A stretch of DNA of 64,000 bases. Source: Roseomonas populi. GTDB lineage: Bacteria > Pseudomonadota > Alphaproteobacteria > Acetobacterales > Acetobacteraceae. The translations under genes were made by a program, and so were the position numbers. A model generated the notes under the pieces. The model was not told where the DNA came from. It searched no databases and was given only the letters and a program-made list of their open reading frames with translations. The stretch lies in the NCBI RefSeq assembly GCF_024594815.1, contig NZ_JANJOU010000007.1, positions 1 to 64,000 on the forward strand, read 5' to 3'. Of the stretch, positions 1 through 8,558 are shown piece by piece (position 1 is the first letter of the stretch; every line of letters starts with the position of its first letter).

Positions 1-1
1 C

Positions 2-139
2 GCCGATGTCAGCCGCGGCTCGACGGAGACGGGGGCGGCCGCCGGCCAGGTGCTCTCGGCCGCCTCCGACCTCGCCGGACAGGCCGAGCGCCTCAACGAC
101 ACCGTCGCACAGTTCGTCGCAGAGGTCGGCGCGGCCTAG
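2..139 (+). CDS. Methyl-accepting chemotaxis protein, C-terminal end (partial)
   Basis: This is the last 45 codons of a gene entering from the left edge. The reading frame ends in TAG at 137-139. The peptide is an Ala/Ser/Thr/Gln-rich amphipathic helix that closes with LNDTVAQFVAEVGAA. That is the usual ending of the long cytoplasmic signalling coiled coil of chemoreceptors in this group, where the last helix follows the adaptation region. The signalling hairpin tip and any sensor domain lie outside the window. The gene converges on the minus-strand permease gene and the two stop codons overlap by a few bases. A different coiled-coil sensor protein cannot be excluded from so short a piece. 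Confidence 0.6.
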   Translation, partial: ADVSRGSTETGAAAGQVLSAASDLAGQAERLNDTVAQFVAEVGAA

Positions 140-885
140 CCGTAGCGTGCCCGCGCCCAGTGCTCCACCCGCAGGGAGAGCAGGTAGAGCGTCAGGGATA
201 TGGCGGCGACGATGAGGCTGGCCCCCAGCGCGCGCTCCGTGTTCAGCTCCGACTTGGCGGCGGCGAACATGGCGCCGAGCCCTGAGCTGCCCATCAGGTA
301 CTCCGCCACCATCGCCGCCAACAGCGCGTGCGCGGCCCCGATCCGCAGCGCGACGGCGAGGTTGGGCATGGCGGCGGGCAGGGCGAGGGAGGTCAGCACC
401 CGCCAGCGGGAGGCGCCGAGCACGCGGAACAGGTCCGCGCTGCCCGGCGGCAGCGCCCGCAGCCCCGCCGAGGAAAAGACGAAGGCGGGGAAGAAGGAGA
501 TGATGACGGTGATGGCCACCACCGTGCCCGGCCCGTAGCCGAAGAGGCGGGCGAGGATGGGGATGAGGGTGACCACGGGCACGGAGGAGAACAGCACCGT
601 GACGGGCGTGAGCATCCCCGCCGCGATCGTCGAAGCCCAGGTGAGGATGCCGAGGCCGAGGCCAAGCATGAAGCCGCCCACCAGCCCGAAGGCCGCCGCG
701 GCGAGGCTGATGCCGAGGGCGGGCAGGTAGACCGGCAGGTTCGTCGCGATGTCCGCCACGACGTCCAGCGGGCGCGGCATGACGATGGCGTTCAGGCCGG
801 AGAGCACCACCCAGGCCTGCCAAGCGAGCAGCAGGAGGAGGATTCCCCACCAGTCCCGGATGAAGGGGCGGAGGAGGCGATCCAT
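136..885 (-). CDS. ABC transporter permease (NitT/TauT/ThiX type), second permease
   Basis: This is an inner-membrane permease of about 249 residues with roughly six hydrophobic segments. It carries the cytoplasmic EAA-type coupling loop (VLGASRWRVLTSLALPAA), the contact site for the ATPase. It belongs to the BPD_transp_1 family used for nitrate, taurine, aliphatic sulfonates and thiamine pyrimidines. The start (MDRLLRPF) is the ATG that overlaps the TGA of the upstream permease gene as TGATG. A longer frame upstream exists but lies wholly inside that gene. It is the last gene of a five-gene minus-strand cassette, so the transporter probably uses a heterodimeric channel. The substrate is not visible in this subunit. 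Confidence 0.88.
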   Translation of the reverse strand: MDRLLRPFIRDWWGILLLLLAWQAWVVLSGLNAIVMPRPLDVVADIATNLPVYLPALGISLAAAAFGLVGGFMLGLGLGILTWASTIAAGMLTPVTVLFSSVPVVTLIPILARLFGYGPGTVVAITVIISFFPAFVFSSAGLRALPPGSADLFRVLGASRWRVLTSLALPAAMPNLAVALRIGAAHALLAAMVAEYLMGSSGLGAMFAAAKSELNTERALGASLIVAAISLTLYLLSLRVEHWARARYG

Positions 886-1634
886 CAGCGGAACCTCGCG
901 TGCACGGCGCGCTCGATCGCGCCCGCGATGAGGTAGGCAGTGAGGGAGATGAGGGCGACGAGGAGCACGGCGCTCCAGAGCAGGACAATCTGGAAGTTCT
1001 GCATGCCGTTTACGATCAGCACGCCCAGCCCGCGCGGTGCGCCGAACCACTCGCCGATCACCGCGCCGATGAGGGCGGCCGGCACGGCCAGGCGAAGGCC
1101 GGTGGCAATGGAGGGCAGCCCCGCCGGGAGGTCCAGCCGCAGGAGCCTGGCCGAGGGGTGGGCACCGAGCACCTGGAACAGGTCGCGGTGCGCCGCGCTC
1201 GCGGCGCGAAGGCCGGCGGCGGCGGCCACGTAGACGAGGAAGGCTACCCCGATGCCGGCCAGCGTCGGCGGCGTGCTGTCGGCTGGCAGCAGGATGAGGA
1301 ACACGGGGGCAAGCGCCACGGTCGGGATGGCGTGCATCCCCGCCGCCAGGCGGTCCGCCCCCGGGGCGAGGCGCGGCAGGAAATGGGTGAGCATGGCGAG
1401 CGCCACCCCGGCCAGGGTGCCGAATATGTAGCCCACCACCGCAGAGGCGAGGGTGGACCCGGCGGCGCGGCCGAAAAGGTCCCAGCGGTCCGGATCAGCC
1501 AGCATGGCGAGGACGCGCGAGAGCGGCGGCCAGGTGAAGCCGCCGAGGCCGGAGGCGCCGATGCCTTCCCAGGCCAGGCAGAGAACCAGCGTGCCCAGCA
1601 CGCCCAGCACCCGCGGATCGCGCGCCAGCCGCAT
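885..1634 (-). CDS. ABC transporter permease (NitT/TauT/ThiX type), first permease
   Basis: This inner-membrane permease of about 249 residues has the same fold and length as the downstream permease but has diverged from it in sequence. The coupling loop reads VLGAHPSARLLRLDLPAGLP, and hydrophobic segments cover most of the chain. Its ATG overlaps the TGA of the ATPase gene, and its own stop overlaps the next permease start, which implies translational coupling. Two non-identical permeases in one cassette are common in the SsuC/ThiX families, where many systems use a single homodimeric permease and others a pair. Confidence 0.88.
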   Translation of the reverse strand: MRLARDPRVLGVLGTLVLCLAWEGIGASGLGGFTWPPLSRVLAMLADPDRWDLFGRAAGSTLASAVVGYIFGTLAGVALAMLTHFLPRLAPGADRLAAGMHAIPTVALAPVFLILLPADSTPPTLAGIGVAFLVYVAAAAGLRAASAAHRDLFQVLGAHPSARLLRLDLPAGLPSIATGLRLAVPAALIGAVIGEWFGAPRGLGVLIVNGMQNFQIVLLWSAVLLVALISLTAYLIAGAIERAVHARFR

Positions 1635-2431
1635 CAGTCGTGCGCCTCGGGCTCGAGCGCCAGGACCAGGGAGTCCTGCATCTCGTGGAACCTCTCCTCC
1701 CGCATCACCTCCACCGGGCGGGGGCGGGCGAAGGGCACGGGCAGGTCCTGCGCCACGCGCCCCGGGCGGCCGGTCATCACCACGATGCGGTCGGCCAGGA
1801 ACAGGGCCTCTTCCACCGCGTGCGTCACCAGCAGGGTGGTGGTGCGCGTCTCCGTCCAGATGCGCTGCAGTTCCAGGTTCATGTGCCGGCGCGTCACGGC
1901 GTCCAGAGCGCCGAAGGGCTCGTCCAGCAGCAGCACCTCCGGCTGCAGCACCAGGGCGCGGGCGATGTTCACGCGCTGGCGCATGCCGCCGGAGAGGTTG
2001 CGCGGGAAGGCCTCCTCGAAGCCCGTCAGCTTCACCAGCGCGATCAGGGCGGCGATGCGCCCCTGATTCACCGGCTTGCCCGCCACCCGGAAGGGCAGGG
2101 CGATGTTGTCGCGCACGGTCAGCCAGGGCAGCAGCGCGTGGTCCTGGAAGGCCACGCCGAAGCCCTGGCGCGCCGCCACGGCGGCGGGTGTCTCGCCGCC
2201 CACGCGCACCGTGCCCGTGCTCGGCGTGTCCAGCCCCGCCGTCATCCGCAGCAGCGTGGACTTGCCGCAGCCGGAGGGGCCGAGCAGCGCCACGAACTCG
2301 CCCGGCTGGACGTCCAGCGTCACGCGGTCCAGCGCCAGTACGCCCTCCGGCACCCCCTTCAGCGGGAAGCGGCGGGTGACGTCGTGCAGCGCGATGGCAG
2401 CCCCCGAAGGACCGCTCATGGATCCGCTCAT
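1634..2431 (-). CDS. ABC transporter ATP-binding protein (NitT/TauT family)
   Basis: This is the cytoplasmic ATPase subunit, about 265 residues. It shows a Walker A motif (GPSGCGKST), the signature LSGGMRQRVNIARAL, Walker B LLLDEPFGALD, and a switch histidine in LLVTHAVEEA. This spacing is typical of SsuB/TauB/ThiZ proteins. The start codon overlaps the stop of the amidohydrolase gene as ATGA; a second in-frame ATG four codons on is possible. It should energise import through the two downstream permeases. The gene order, binding protein then hydrolase then ATPase then permeases, ties import directly to a deaminating or ring-cleaving hydrolase. Confidence 0.93.
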   Translation of the reverse strand: MSGSMSGPSGAAIALHDVTRRFPLKGVPEGVLALDRVTLDVQPGEFVALLGPSGCGKSTLLRMTAGLDTPSTGTVRVGGETPAAVAARQGFGVAFQDHALLPWLTVRDNIALPFRVAGKPVNQGRIAALIALVKLTGFEEAFPRNLSGGMRQRVNIARALVLQPEVLLLDEPFGALDAVTRRHMNLELQRIWTETRTTTLLVTHAVEEALFLADRIVVMTGRPGRVAQDLPVPFARPRPVEVMREERFHEMQDSLVLALEPEAHD

Positions 2432-3810
2432 GCGACCTCGGTCTCGAAGCGGTGCATCAGGCCGGGGTGGCGCTCCCGCAGCAGCGCGGCCATGCGCTCC
2501 GTGTCCAGCGCGGTGAACTCGCGCTCCTTCATCACCACGCGCCCGTCCACGATGGCGGTCCGAACGTCCCGCCCCACGGCCGTGTTGGCCGCGGAGAACA
2601 TCGGGTCATAGACCGGCTGGTGGTCCGGGTCGTCCGCGCGCAGCAGGATGATGTCGGCCCGCCGCCCCACCTCCAGCGTGCCGATGTCCAGTCCCAGCGC
2701 GCGGCCGCCGCCAGCGCAGGTGGCGCGCAGCATCATCTCCCCGCTCACCGCGAAACGCTCATGCCACGAGGTGCCGGTGATGCACTGCTGCGCGATGCGG
2801 CCGCAGCGGGCCACCTGGAACATGTCCATCGTGCCCAGCGCCGCCGCGCCGTCCGTACCCAGGCCCAGGCGCACGCCCTTGTGCAGCATCTCCAGCACGC
2901 GGGGGTGGCCGATCGCGTAGTTGTTGAAGGCGCAGTGGGCGATGGAGACGTCGTTCCCCACCAGCAGGTCCATCTCGTGCTGGGAGAGCATGATGGCGTG
3001 CGCCGCGTGCAGGAAGGGCCCGATGCAGCCGAGGCTGTCCAGGTACTCCGCCGGGCGCTTGCCGAACCGCTCCAGCGCGAAGTCGATCTCGTAGGATCCC
3101 TCGCAGAGATGGGTGTGCAGCATGGCGCCCAGCCGCCGCGCCTCCTCCGCCATCATGCGGATCAGGTCGGTGGTGCAGACCATGATCTGGCGCAGGGAGA
3201 GCGCGGCCGTCACCAGCCCCTGGCCCTTCTGCTTCCAGCGCTCCACCAGCTCAACGTTGCGCCGCAGCGCCTCGTCGGTGGAGAGCATCATGCTCGGCGG
3301 AATGCCGTTGCCCATGTCCACCGTGGAGAGGGCGATCACGCCGCGGATGCCGGCATCCAGCGCCGCCTCGCCCATGATGTCGGGGCGCGGGCCGCCGGCC
3401 TCGGCGAAGCAGGTGGTCCCGTTGCTCAGCAGGTCCGCGTAGCAGAGCAGGGCGGAGAGCCGCACCTCCTCCTCGTCCAGCATTCCCTCGAAGGGGATGT
3501 AGTAGTTCTTCCAGACCGGGTTGCGGATGCCGGTGCGGCGCGACAGCTCGAAGATCTTGCCGCGAAGCAACTGCTGGCCCGTGTGCATATGGGCGTCCAC
3601 CAGCCCGGGCATGGCGATGCGGTCGCGCCCGTCCAGCCGCTCGCGCGGGGCGAAGCGGCTGCGGGCCTCGGCGGCCGGGCCGATCCAGGCGATGGCGCCG
3701 CCCTCGATCGCGATGGCGGCGTCGCGCAGCGTGGTGTCCGCGCCATCGAAGGCGACGACGTCGCAGCCCTCGACCAGCAGGTCCACCGCGCGGGGCGGGG
3801 TATTCTCCAC
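2428..3810 (-). CDS. Amidohydrolase of the TRZ/ATZ (cytosine/S-adenosylhomocysteine deaminase-like) family
   Basis: This is a cytosolic metal-dependent hydrolase of about 460 residues in the amidohydrolase superfamily. The metal-site motifs appear in order: DAHMHT (HxH), HTHLCEG, a further His in the HAAHAIML stretch, and GTDGAA with the catalytic Asp. Relatives remove amino or chloro groups from pyrimidines, purines and s-triazines. The start is GTG, five bases after the stop of the binding-protein gene. The position inside an ABC uptake cassette suggests it acts on the imported compound, plausibly an aminated heterocycle. The exact substrate is unknown. Confidence 0.85.
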   Translation of the reverse strand: MENTPPRAVDLLVEGCDVVAFDGADTTLRDAAIAIEGGAIAWIGPAAEARSRFAPRERLDGRDRIAMPGLVDAHMHTGQQLLRGKIFELSRRTGIRNPVWKNYYIPFEGMLDEEEVRLSALLCYADLLSNGTTCFAEAGGPRPDIMGEAALDAGIRGVIALSTVDMGNGIPPSMMLSTDEALRRNVELVERWKQKGQGLVTAALSLRQIMVCTTDLIRMMAEEARRLGAMLHTHLCEGSYEIDFALERFGKRPAEYLDSLGCIGPFLHAAHAIMLSQHEMDLLVGNDVSIAHCAFNNYAIGHPRVLEMLHKGVRLGLGTDGAAALGTMDMFQVARCGRIAQQCITGTSWHERFAVSGEMMLRATCAGGGRALGLDIGTLEVGRRADIILLRADDPDHQPVYDPMFSAANTAVGRDVRTAIVDGRVVMKEREFTALDTERMAALLRERHPGLMHRFETEVA

Positions 3811-3815
3811 GCCGC

Positions 3816-4823
3816 TCAGCCCTGGCGGAGGTTGCGGTGAACCTCCTCCATCACCGTGAAGTCGCAGAAGCGCTCCACCGGCGGAAGGTTGGTGCGGCCG
3901 GTGGCGCGCACCGCGTCCATCATCGGCCCCTCCAGCACCGCGCGGTCGAGGCTGAGCAGCGGCGCGCTCGCGTTCTCCGGCGACTGCAGGAAGGAGTTCT
4001 GCACCGTGTTCTGCCGGGTCTGCTGGTCCAGGTCGAGGCCGAGGTCGCGCCCGTAGGTGCGCACCGCCAGCCGCGCGCCCACCGCCGGGTCCTTGTTCTC
4101 CGCCCAGCCGCGCGTGACGCCGGAGAGGAACTTCACGACCGTCGCGCGCTCCGCCTCAAGGTACCGGCGCGTGGTGAAGACCATGCTGGCGTAGGAACGG
4201 AACTTCATGGAATCGAAGGAGGCGAAGAGGAAGTCCTTCCCGCGCGTCATCCCCATCTTCTCCAGGGTGATGACCTGGTTCGTCTCGAAGGCCGTGTAGC
4301 CGTCGCCGGCGCGGGCCAGCAGCGGCTCCGGCGAGAAGCCGGCGGGCACGAACTCCGGCCCGGAGGGCAGGTTGTTCAGCTTCACCACCGCGTCCAGCGC
4401 GGTGCGCTCGTTCGGGCCCTGGACCAGCATCTTCTTGCCCGGCAGGTCCGCTGCCGTGCGGATCGGCTTGCCCGGCAGGGAGAGGATGCCCAGCGGCGAG
4501 CGCTGGAACACGGCCGCCAGCAGGACGAAGTCGTTCCCGCGCGACACGGCGTCGAGGAAGGGCAGGAGCTGCGTCTCGCCCATCTCCGCGCCGCCGCCCG
4601 CCACAGTCACGGCGGAGGCCGGCGCGTTCGGGCCGCCCTGCACCCAGCCGAACTCCTCCCCCTTCAGCCAGCCGCGGTCCAGCGCGATCCAGAGCCCGGC
4701 GTACTGGACGTTCGGGATCCAGGTCATGGCGAAGCGCGCCGGCCGCGCCTGCGCGCGCGCCAGGCGGGGCAGGGCCAGCACCGCAGGGGCGGCGAGGAGG
4801 AGGCGGCGGGGGAGGTGGGTCAT
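3816..4823 (-). CDS. ABC transporter substrate-binding protein, NMT1/THI5-like
   Basis: This is a periplasmic binding protein of about 335 residues with an N-terminal signal peptide (cleavage near LARAQA). The mature N-terminus FAMTWIPNVQYAGLWIA matches the NMT1/THI5 family, whose members bind hydroxymethylpyrimidine precursors, riboflavin or related heterocycles. The ATG is preceded by AGGAAG at about eight bases; the much longer open frame upstream lies inside gltX and was rejected. It starts 54 bases after the gltX stop on the same strand, so read-through from gltX is possible. Together with the downstream hydrolase, ATPase and permeases it forms a complete importer, probably for a pyrimidine-like ligand (inference). 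Confidence 0.85.
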   Translation of the reverse strand: MTHLPRRLLLAAPAVLALPRLARAQARPARFAMTWIPNVQYAGLWIALDRGWLKGEEFGWVQGGPNAPASAVTVAGGGAEMGETQLLPFLDAVSRGNDFVLLAAVFQRSPLGILSLPGKPIRTAADLPGKKMLVQGPNERTALDAVVKLNNLPSGPEFVPAGFSPEPLLARAGDGYTAFETNQVITLEKMGMTRGKDFLFASFDSMKFRSYASMVFTTRRYLEAERATVVKFLSGVTRGWAENKDPAVGARLAVRTYGRDLGLDLDQQTRQNTVQNSFLQSPENASAPLLSLDRAVLEGPMMDAVRATGRTNLPPVERFCDFTVMEEVHRNLRQG

Positions 4824-4876
4824 GTCAGATCTTCCTGCAATACGGGTGCCATGGTCGGCCGGGTAACACCGGGGCT

Positions 4877-6283
4877 TCAGCCCCCGACAAGCGTGACGCC
4901 TTCTGCGGCATCGCCGATCCGGGCGAGGCTCTCCTCCTTGCCCAGCGCGGCCAGCACGGCATCGATCGGGGGAGATTGCAGGCTGCCCGTCAGCGCCGCG
5001 CGCAGCGGCTGGGCCACCTGCCCGAGCTTCACGCCTTCCGCCTCCGCGAAGGCGCGCAGCGCGGCGTCCAGCCCCGCGCGGGCCCAATCCGTGCCGGACA
5101 GGGCCTTGGAGAGGCGGGCGAGACGGTCGCGCACGTCCGGGTGGTCCAGCGCCTCGGCGGCCTTGGGCTCGTACTTCAGCGGCCGCTCGGCCAGGGCGAA
5201 GCGGGCGCCGTCCGCCATCTCCACCAGGGTGCGCGCGCGGGGCTGGAGATCGGGGATCAGGGCGGCCACGCGGGCGCGCTGCTCCTCCGTCACCTCGCCC
5301 AACCGCCCCAGCACCGGCGCCAGCAGCGCGTCCGGCGCGGCCGCGCGGATATACTGGCCATTCAGGTGCGACAGCTTGGCATAGTCCATGCGGGAGGCGG
5401 CGCGGCCGACATCCTTCAGCTCGAACAGCTCGATCGCGCGCTCGCGCGGCACGAACTCCTCGTCCCCGTGGCCCCAGCCCAGCCGCAGCAGGTAGTTGCA
5501 CACGGCCTCCGGCAGGAAGCCCTGGTCGCGGAACTCCAGCGCGCCCACCGCGCCATGGCGCTTGGAGAGCTTGGCGCCGTCGGCGCCGTGGATCAGCGGG
5601 ATATGGGCGAAGGCCGGCCGCTCCCACCCCATGGCGTCATAGACCATGATCTGGCGGAAGGTGTTCGTCAGGTGGTCGTCGCCGCGGATCACGTGGGTGA
5701 TGGCCATGTCGTGGTCGTCCACCACCACGGCGTGCAGGTAGGTCGGCGTGCCATCGGAGCGGAGGATGATCATGTCGTCCAGTTCGCTGTTCTGCACGCG
5801 CACCTCGCCCTGGACGAGGTCGTTCACCACCGTCTCGCCCTCGCGCGGGGCCTTGATGCGGATCACGGGGTTCACGCCCGCCGGGGCCTCTGCGGGATCG
5901 CGGTCGCGCCAGTTGCCGTCGTAGCGCGGCGGCCGGCCCTCCGCCTGGGCGCGCTCCCGCATCGCTACCAGCTCCTCGGCGGTGTCGTAGGCCTGGTAGG
6001 CCTTGCCCTCGGCGAGGAGCTGGCGCGCGACCTCCGCGTGCCGCGCCTCGCGCGAGGTCTGCATCACAGGCTCCTCGTCCGGGTTCAGGCCCAGCCAGTC
6101 GAGGCTGTCCTTGATCTGCTGCACCGCTTCCGGCGTGGAGCGGGCGCGGTCCGTGTCCTCGATCCGCAGCAGGTACTGCCCGCCGTGATGGCGCGCGAAG
6201 AGGTAGTTGAAGAGCGCGGTCCGGGCCCCGCCGATATGCAGGTACCCGGTGGGGGAGGGGGCGAAGCGCGTGCGGACGTTCAT
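4877..6283 (-). CDS. gltX: Glutamate--tRNA ligase
   Basis: This class Ib aminoacyl-tRNA synthetase of 468 residues charges tRNA-Glu in the cytosol. The HIGH-type signature is PSPTGYLHIGGARTA (HIGG at about residues 16-19), followed by LLRIEDTDRAR. The KMSKS-type loop is KLSKRHGA at about residues 238-245. The C-terminal anticodon-binding part is helical. Length and motifs are normal for bacterial GluRS. Many alphaproteobacteria carry a second gltX copy that charges tRNA-Gln; which of the two this is cannot be told from the window. It is divergent from comEC across a 68-base gap. Confidence 0.97.
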   Translation of the reverse strand: MNVRTRFAPSPTGYLHIGGARTALFNYLFARHHGGQYLLRIEDTDRARSTPEAVQQIKDSLDWLGLNPDEEPVMQTSREARHAEVARQLLAEGKAYQAYDTAEELVAMRERAQAEGRPPRYDGNWRDRDPAEAPAGVNPVIRIKAPREGETVVNDLVQGEVRVQNSELDDMIILRSDGTPTYLHAVVVDDHDMAITHVIRGDDHLTNTFRQIMVYDAMGWERPAFAHIPLIHGADGAKLSKRHGAVGALEFRDQGFLPEAVCNYLLRLGWGHGDEEFVPRERAIELFELKDVGRAASRMDYAKLSHLNGQYIRAAAPDALLAPVLGRLGEVTEEQRARVAALIPDLQPRARTLVEMADGARFALAERPLKYEPKAAEALDHPDVRDRLARLSKALSGTDWARAGLDAALRAFAEAEGVKLGQVAQPLRAALTGSLQSPPIDAVLAALGKEESLARIGDAAEGVTLVGG

Positions 6284-6351
6284 CTCGCCCCCTTAACACC
6301 GCGCATCCGGCCTGTTCAGCCCCTCACGCATTCGCGATCAGCCGGTCTAGC

Positions 6352-8556
6352 ATGTCGTCCCGAATGTCCGCCCCGATTCCGATCCCTGCCGGCCCGGTCC
6401 TGATCACCACGCCCACCGTCGCCCTCTCCGAGCGCGCATGGGGTTGGGTCGCGGCGGAATGGGACCGCTGGCCCCTCTGGTTGCCCGTCGTCATGGGCAT
6501 CGGGGTGCTGGCCTACTTCGCCCTCCTGGCGGAGCCGAACCCCTTCTGGGCCGTCCTTCCCTTGCCGCTCCTCGGGGCGGCGCTTCTCCTGCGTGGGCGG
6601 CGGCCCCTGGCGGCGGCGGCCCTGGCCCTGATCGGCGCCGCGGCACTCGGCTTCGCCGTTGCCCTCCTCCACGCCCGCTGGGCGCCGCCCATGCCGGACC
6701 TGCCGCGCAACGCCGCCATCATCACCGGCCGGGTCGTCAGCCTGGACCTGCTGCCGGACGGCCGGCGCGTGACGCTGGAGGCCCCGCGCATCAACGAAGG
6801 CAACCCGCTGGACCGGCAGATCCGCGTCCGTCTTCGCGCCAACGATCCGACGCCGGTCGCACCCGGGGACACGGTGTCCCTCCGCGCCCTGGTGCGCCCG
6901 CCCATGCCGCCCGCCTATCCCGGTGCCTTCGACATGCAGCGCAACGCCTATTTCTCCGGGCTCGGCGGGTCCGGCTTCGCGCTGAACGTGGCGAATATCC
7001 TGGAGCGGCGCGACCCGCCCCTCTTCGCCGGCCTGCGTGCCTCCATCGAGGCCCGGATCACCGCCGCCCTGCCCGGAGCCACCGGCGCAGTGGCCTCCGC
7101 CCTGCTCACCGGATCGCAGTCCGGCATCCCCGCGCCGACCATCGCGGCGCTGCGCGATTCGGGGCTGGCGCACCTTCTCTCCGTCTCCGGGCTGCACGTG
7201 GCGATCGTGATCGGGATTGGCTTCACCCTCTCCCGCCTCGCCATCGCCGCGATCCCCTGGCTGGCGCTGCGGATCGATTCGAAGGGCGGGGCGGCACTGG
7301 TCGGGCTGGCGCTGGGGGCGGTGTACACGCTGCTCACCGGCTCCGGCGTGCCGATGCTGCGCTCGTTCGCCATGGCGGCCCTCGCCACGCTGGCGATCCT
7401 GACAGGGCGGCGAGCCCTCTCCCTCCGCGCGCTGGCCCTGGCCGCGGGGGTGGTGATCCTGCTGAACCCGGCCGCGCTCACCGGGCCCTCCTTCCAGATG
7501 TCCTTCGCCGCCGTCCTCGCCCTGGTCGGGCTAGCGGCGGCGATGCGCGGCCCCGTGCAGGGACTAAAAAGCCTTGGATGGCAGGGGAGGCTGGCGGCGG
7601 CGGTGCTTGGGCTTGCCGCCACCTCCATCATCGCCGGCGCGGCCACCACGCCCTATGGCCTGCACCACTTCGGGCGGCTCCAGCTCTACGGCGTGGCGGC
7701 GAACGCGGTGGCGGTGCCGCTCACCTCCTTCCTCGTCATGCCGGCCGGGCTGATGGCGGTCTTCCTCATGCCTTTCGGGCTGGAAGGGCCGGCCCTGGCG
7801 GCCATGGGCTGGGGGGTGGACGGCACGATCCTCACCGGGCGCGTCGTCGCTTCCTGGCCGGGCGCGGCGCTGACGGCACCGCCGATCCCGGCCTGGGGGC
7901 TGGGCCTTTTTACCCTCGGCCTGTGCTGGGTGCTGCTCTGGCGCCTGCCGTGGCGCTGGGCGGGGGTGCCGGCGATGGCGGCGGGGCTTCTCTCCGGCCT
8001 CGCCGCCAACCCGCCCGACCTGCTGGTGGCGGCGGATGGCCGGATGCTGGCCTTGGCAACGCCTGGCGGCGTCCTGGTGGAGCGGGCCTCCGGCGCCAAC
8101 CGCCTGATCCGCGAATCATGGCTGCGCGGCTGGGGAGAGGACGATGCCGCGCCCCTTCCGCGAGAGGGCGAGACGCCGGGCGCCGAATGCTCGCCTCTGT
8201 CCTGCCTGCTACGCCCGCGCGCGGATGGCGCGGCGGCCATCTTCCTCCGCCAGCCGCCGCGCGAGCCCCGACCGCGTCGCGGCCCGGCCCCGCCACCCCC
8301 GGCCGTCTATGCGGAGACGGGCTGCGGCAAGGCGGCGGTGATGGTGTCGCTGGAACCTATCCGCGGCCGTTGCCGCGAGACGCCGCGCGTGGACCGCTTC
8401 TCCGTGTGGCGGGACGGAGCCCACGCCATCTGGCTGGGGCGGGACGGTGCAACGATCCTCTCGGACCGTGCCAGCCGCGGGGCGCGGCCCTGGGTGCCAC
8501 CCGTGCCAACGCCCCGGGCCCAGCCGCAGGAGGAACCGCCGGCAGAGACCGAGTAG
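6352..8556 (+). CDS. comEC: ComEC/Rec2-family DNA uptake channel protein
   Basis: This is a polytopic membrane protein of about 734 residues. It has two early transmembrane helices, a DUF4131-like segment (roughly residues 120-210), then the competence domain with the diagnostic LLSVSGLHVAI and ALLTGSQSGIP motifs and about ten hydrophobic helices. Family members form the inner-membrane channel that takes up single-stranded DNA during transformation. The C-terminal 200 residues are hydrophilic and lack the HxHxDH metallo-beta-lactamase motif found in longer family members. Gene order next to gltX is common in this class. It ends two bases before the tyrS stop on the other strand. Confidence 0.9.
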   Translation: MSSRMSAPIPIPAGPVLITTPTVALSERAWGWVAAEWDRWPLWLPVVMGIGVLAYFALLAEPNPFWAVLPLPLLGAALLLRGRRPLAAAALALIGAAALGFAVALLHARWAPPMPDLPRNAAIITGRVVSLDLLPDGRRVTLEAPRINEGNPLDRQIRVRLRANDPTPVAPGDTVSLRALVRPPMPPAYPGAFDMQRNAYFSGLGGSGFALNVANILERRDPPLFAGLRASIEARITAALPGATGAVASALLTGSQSGIPAPTIAALRDSGLAHLLSVSGLHVAIVIGIGFTLSRLAIAAIPWLALRIDSKGGAALVGLALGAVYTLLTGSGVPMLRSFAMAALATLAILTGRRALSLRALALAAGVVILLNPAALTGPSFQMSFAAVLALVGLAAAMRGPVQGLKSLGWQGRLAAAVLGLAATSIIAGAATTPYGLHHFGRLQLYGVAANAVAVPLTSFLVMPAGLMAVFLMPFGLEGPALAAMGWGVDGTILTGRVVASWPGAALTAPPIPAWGLGLFTLGLCWVLLWRLPWRWAGVPAMAAGLLSGLAANPPDLLVAADGRMLALATPGGVLVERASGANRLIRESWLRGWGEDDAAPLPREGETPGAECSPLSCLLRPRADGAAAIFLRQPPREPRPRRGPAPPPPAVYAETGCGKAAVMVSLEPIRGRCRETPRVDRFSVWRDGAHAIWLGRDGATILSDRASRGARPWVPPVPTPRAQPQEEPPAETE

Positions 8557-8558
8557 CC

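Noticed and set aside
885-1050. N-terminal extension of the second permease to an ATG at 1050
   Set aside because: The extension lies inside the first permease gene and is Arg-rich without hydrophobic segments; the ATG overlapping the TGA at 885 is far better.
900-2066. Long open frames on the strand opposite the ABC permease and ATPase genes
   Set aside because: They are Arg/Gly/His/Ala-rich shadows of well-supported genes in high-GC DNA. The same applies to 2452-3840, 3837-5384, 4976-6403, 14410-17171 and 21777-24635.
4824-4876. TPP riboswitch before the NMT1-type receptor gene
   Set aside because: The 53-base gap lacks the conserved CUGAGA and ACC-UGAU blocks and is too short. None is visible before tenA either.
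6352-8556. ComEC as truncated because it has no metallo-beta-lactamase domain
   Set aside because: Many family members naturally lack this domain; the channel core is complete and the frame is intact.
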